From Pseudomonadota bacterium (lineage in GTDB: Bacteria > Pseudomonadota > Alphaproteobacteria > Rhizobiales > Hyphomicrobiaceae), in NCBI GenBank assembly GCA_023410905.1, contig JAEYPL010000151.1, forward strand, positions 1 through 7,099: a stretch of 7,099 nucleotides of DNA, written 5' to 3'. Under the pieces are notes generated by a model, which was not told the origin of the DNA, ran no database searches, and saw only the letters and a list, made by a program, of their open reading frames with translations. Of this stretch, positions 6,254 to 7,099 are shown in pieces; the stretch's first letter is position 1; the number at the start of each line of letters is the position of its first letter. Both the position numbers and the translations under genes were made by a program.

Positions 6254-6289
6254 CCCGCGACTTGGCACAGGCCCGCAACTTGGCACGGG
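6254..6289. repeat. Exactly adjacent 18-bp tandem repeat, two copies
   Basis: Copy one (6254-6271) reads CCCGCGACTTGGCACAGG and copy two (6272-6289) CCCGCAACTTGGCACGGG. They match at 16 of 18 positions and abut with no gap. The second copy contains the TTGGCA of the candidate plus-strand promoter. The shared core is CTTGGCAC. It could be a doubled regulator site or simply a small slippage duplication. Confidence 0.85.
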
Positions 6290-6309
6290 ATTGAGCGAGG
6301 TGCTACAGT
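6280..6309 (+). promoter_or_regulatory. Candidate sigma-70 promoter for the lipoprotein gene
   Basis: TTGGCA (6280-6285, 5 of 6 to consensus) and TACAGT (6304-6309, 4 of 6) are spaced 18 bp. Transcription would start near 6316, giving a leader of about 110 nt. An alternative pairing is TTGAGC (6291-6296) with AATAAA (6315-6320), also 18 bp apart. The TGGCAC core recalls sigma-54 -24 elements, but no GC dinucleotide lies at the required distance. Confidence 0.35.
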
Positions 6310-6425
6310 TGCCGAATAAAATCAAGAGCCGCGGAGACCTGTTTCAGGTACTTGGCGCTCGTGCGGCCGGGACGCCATCGCGCGCGTCGGCGAAGCGACT
6401 GTCATCCACATCGATTGGAGACCGT

Positions 6426-7070
6426 GTGAGGGGGAATTGGCGTTCATGGCGGCGAGCGGGCACGCGCCTGCTTGCCGTTTCGGTTGCCGGCCTGATGGTA
6501 TCGGGTTGCGGCATGTCCACGCTGACGTCCGGCATGGGCGGCGGCATGTTCGGCGGCACGAGTTCGACGGGCTCGTCGGGACGCGTCACCGAGGAGAGCA
6601 TGCTCACCTCCGCCAAGGCGGACGGCAACGGCGGTGTCGGCAGCGTGGCCGCCGGCTGCCCGCGCTTCCAGGTGGCCGCGCGCGACCATCACGTTACGAT
6701 CTACGAACCGGGACGCGCCGGCGACAGCCTCGGCGTCATGCATCGCGGCGAGATCACACGCACCGCGCGTGAATGCAGCATCGAAGGCAGCCGCGTCACC
6801 GTGAAGTATGGCTTCTCGGGGCGCATCCTGCTCGGACCGCGCGGCCATGCCGGCGTGGTCAGGCTGCCGGTGTCGGTCTCCGTACGCGATCCCAAGCGCG
6901 CGCCGATCGGCGCTGACCGCACCACCGTCGAAGCGAGCGTCACGATCGACAATCCGGTCGCCTACTTCTCGCAAGTCCGGACGGTCACGTTCGACATCCC
7001 CGAGGGCTCGCGCCCCGGCGACATCGATGTCTTTGTCGGCTTCGAGCAGACGGCACCGGGCGCCGGTTAG
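6426..7070 (+). CDS. Predicted lipoprotein of unknown function
   Basis: I do not recognise the family. The GTG at 6426 has GGAG 5 nt upstream and gives 214 residues that begin with a proper lipoprotein signal: basic n-region (Arg at 2, 6, 9, 10, 14), hydrophobic core 15-25 and lipobox MVSGC with Cys28 as the lipidated residue. Gly29, not Asp, follows it, which favours outer-membrane sorting. Residues 29-53 are a Gly/Ser/Met/Thr-rich flexible tether. The rest (about 76-207) looks all-beta, with many short alternating strands, two cysteines (78 and 117) that could form a disulfide, and a C-terminal VTFDIPEG/DVFVGFEQ segment suggestive of an Ig-like sandwich. No catalytic motif is seen. It is divergent from ispH, and only 29 bp follow it in the window, with no terminator visible. 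Confidence 0.82.
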   Translation: MRGNWRSWRRAGTRLLAVSVAGLMVSGCGMSTLTSGMGGGMFGGTSSTGSSGRVTEESMLTSAKADGNGGVGSVAAGCPRFQVAARDHHVTIYEPGRAGDSLGVMHRGEITRTARECSIEGSRVTVKYGFSGRILLGPRGHAGVVRLPVSVSVRDPKRAPIGADRTTVEASVTIDNPVAYFSQVRTVTFDIPEGSRPGDIDVFVGFEQTAPGAG

Positions 7071-7099
7071 CCATCCGCGCCTGATTTTCCCTCAGCATG

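Larger units (their letters stand above)
6192..6425. promoter_or_regulatory. Divergent spacer between ispH and the lipoprotein gene
   Basis: This 234-bp gap between two divergent starts should hold promoters for both. It contains an 18-bp tandem repeat at 6254-6289 and a plausible plus-strand promoter at 6280-6309. I could not pick a convincing minus-strand promoter for ispH. The plus frame of the lipoprotein is open back to a TTG at 6210, but the residues it would add look non-coding, and a better start lies at 6426. Confidence 0.55.

Noticed and set aside
6281..6296. Possible sigma-54 promoter TGGCACGGGATTGAGC
   Set aside because: The GG and GC dinucleotides are separated by 11 bases, not the required 10, and the -12 element is a poor match.
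6210..6425. TTG-initiated N-terminal extension of the lipoprotein, including a repeated PxLGTG peptide from the tandem repeat
   Set aside because: It would place 72 residues ahead of the lipoprotein signal. GTG at 6426 has a good Shine-Dalgarno and a standard n-region.

Overview
The window looks like chromosomal DNA of a GC-rich Gram-negative alphaproteobacterium, most likely of the order Hyphomicrobiales (Rhizobiales). The support is the tight ispH-thrB-rnhA cluster (I recall this order from that group), an APH-fold type II homoserine kinase, a KDO-8-phosphate synthase (so the cell makes lipopolysaccharide), and purine-type Shine-Dalgarno sites. I cannot name a genus. There are no RNA genes, CRISPR arrays, insertion sequences or phage genes, and the content is mostly core metabolism.

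Layout. At 1-701 (minus) is the N-terminal part of an exported cyclase/kynurenine-formamidase-like protein, cut by the left edge. A 134-bp gap separates it from a minus-strand run at 836-2926: a GFA-type zinc protein, then an unrecognised exported protein of about 242 residues, then kdsA. The gaps between these are 13 and 26 bp, so they probably form one operon. A 159-bp divergent spacer (2927-3085) follows. It leads into a plus-strand pair, a NIPSNAP-family protein and an ABM-family monooxygenase-like protein, joined by an ATGA overlap. The pair converges on rnhA with a 4-bp stop-to-stop overlap. The second minus-strand operon (3765-6191) reads ispH, thrB, rnhA, with a 7-bp gap and then a 1-base TGATG overlap. 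A 234-bp divergent spacer (6192-6425) holds an exactly adjacent 18-bp tandem duplication and a candidate promoter. Last is a plus-strand predicted lipoprotein (6426-7070).

How the genes relate. ispH (last step of the MEP isoprenoid pathway), thrB (threonine synthesis) and rnhA (RNA:DNA hybrid removal) are housekeeping genes that share transcription but not a pathway. kdsA supplies KDO for the LPS inner core; its two upstream partners have no known link to LPS. The NIPSNAP/ABM pair are two small proteins of related ferredoxin-like fold made from overlapping frames, so they may work as partners.

I found no clear undescribed system. The points most worth a second look are the exported unknown ahead of kdsA, the Gln-for-His changes in the cyclase metal motif, the NIPSNAP/ABM pair, and the 18-bp tandem repeat. 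Start codons were reassigned from ribosome-binding sites, signal peptides and family starts. Several long open frames antisense to the real genes were rejected.
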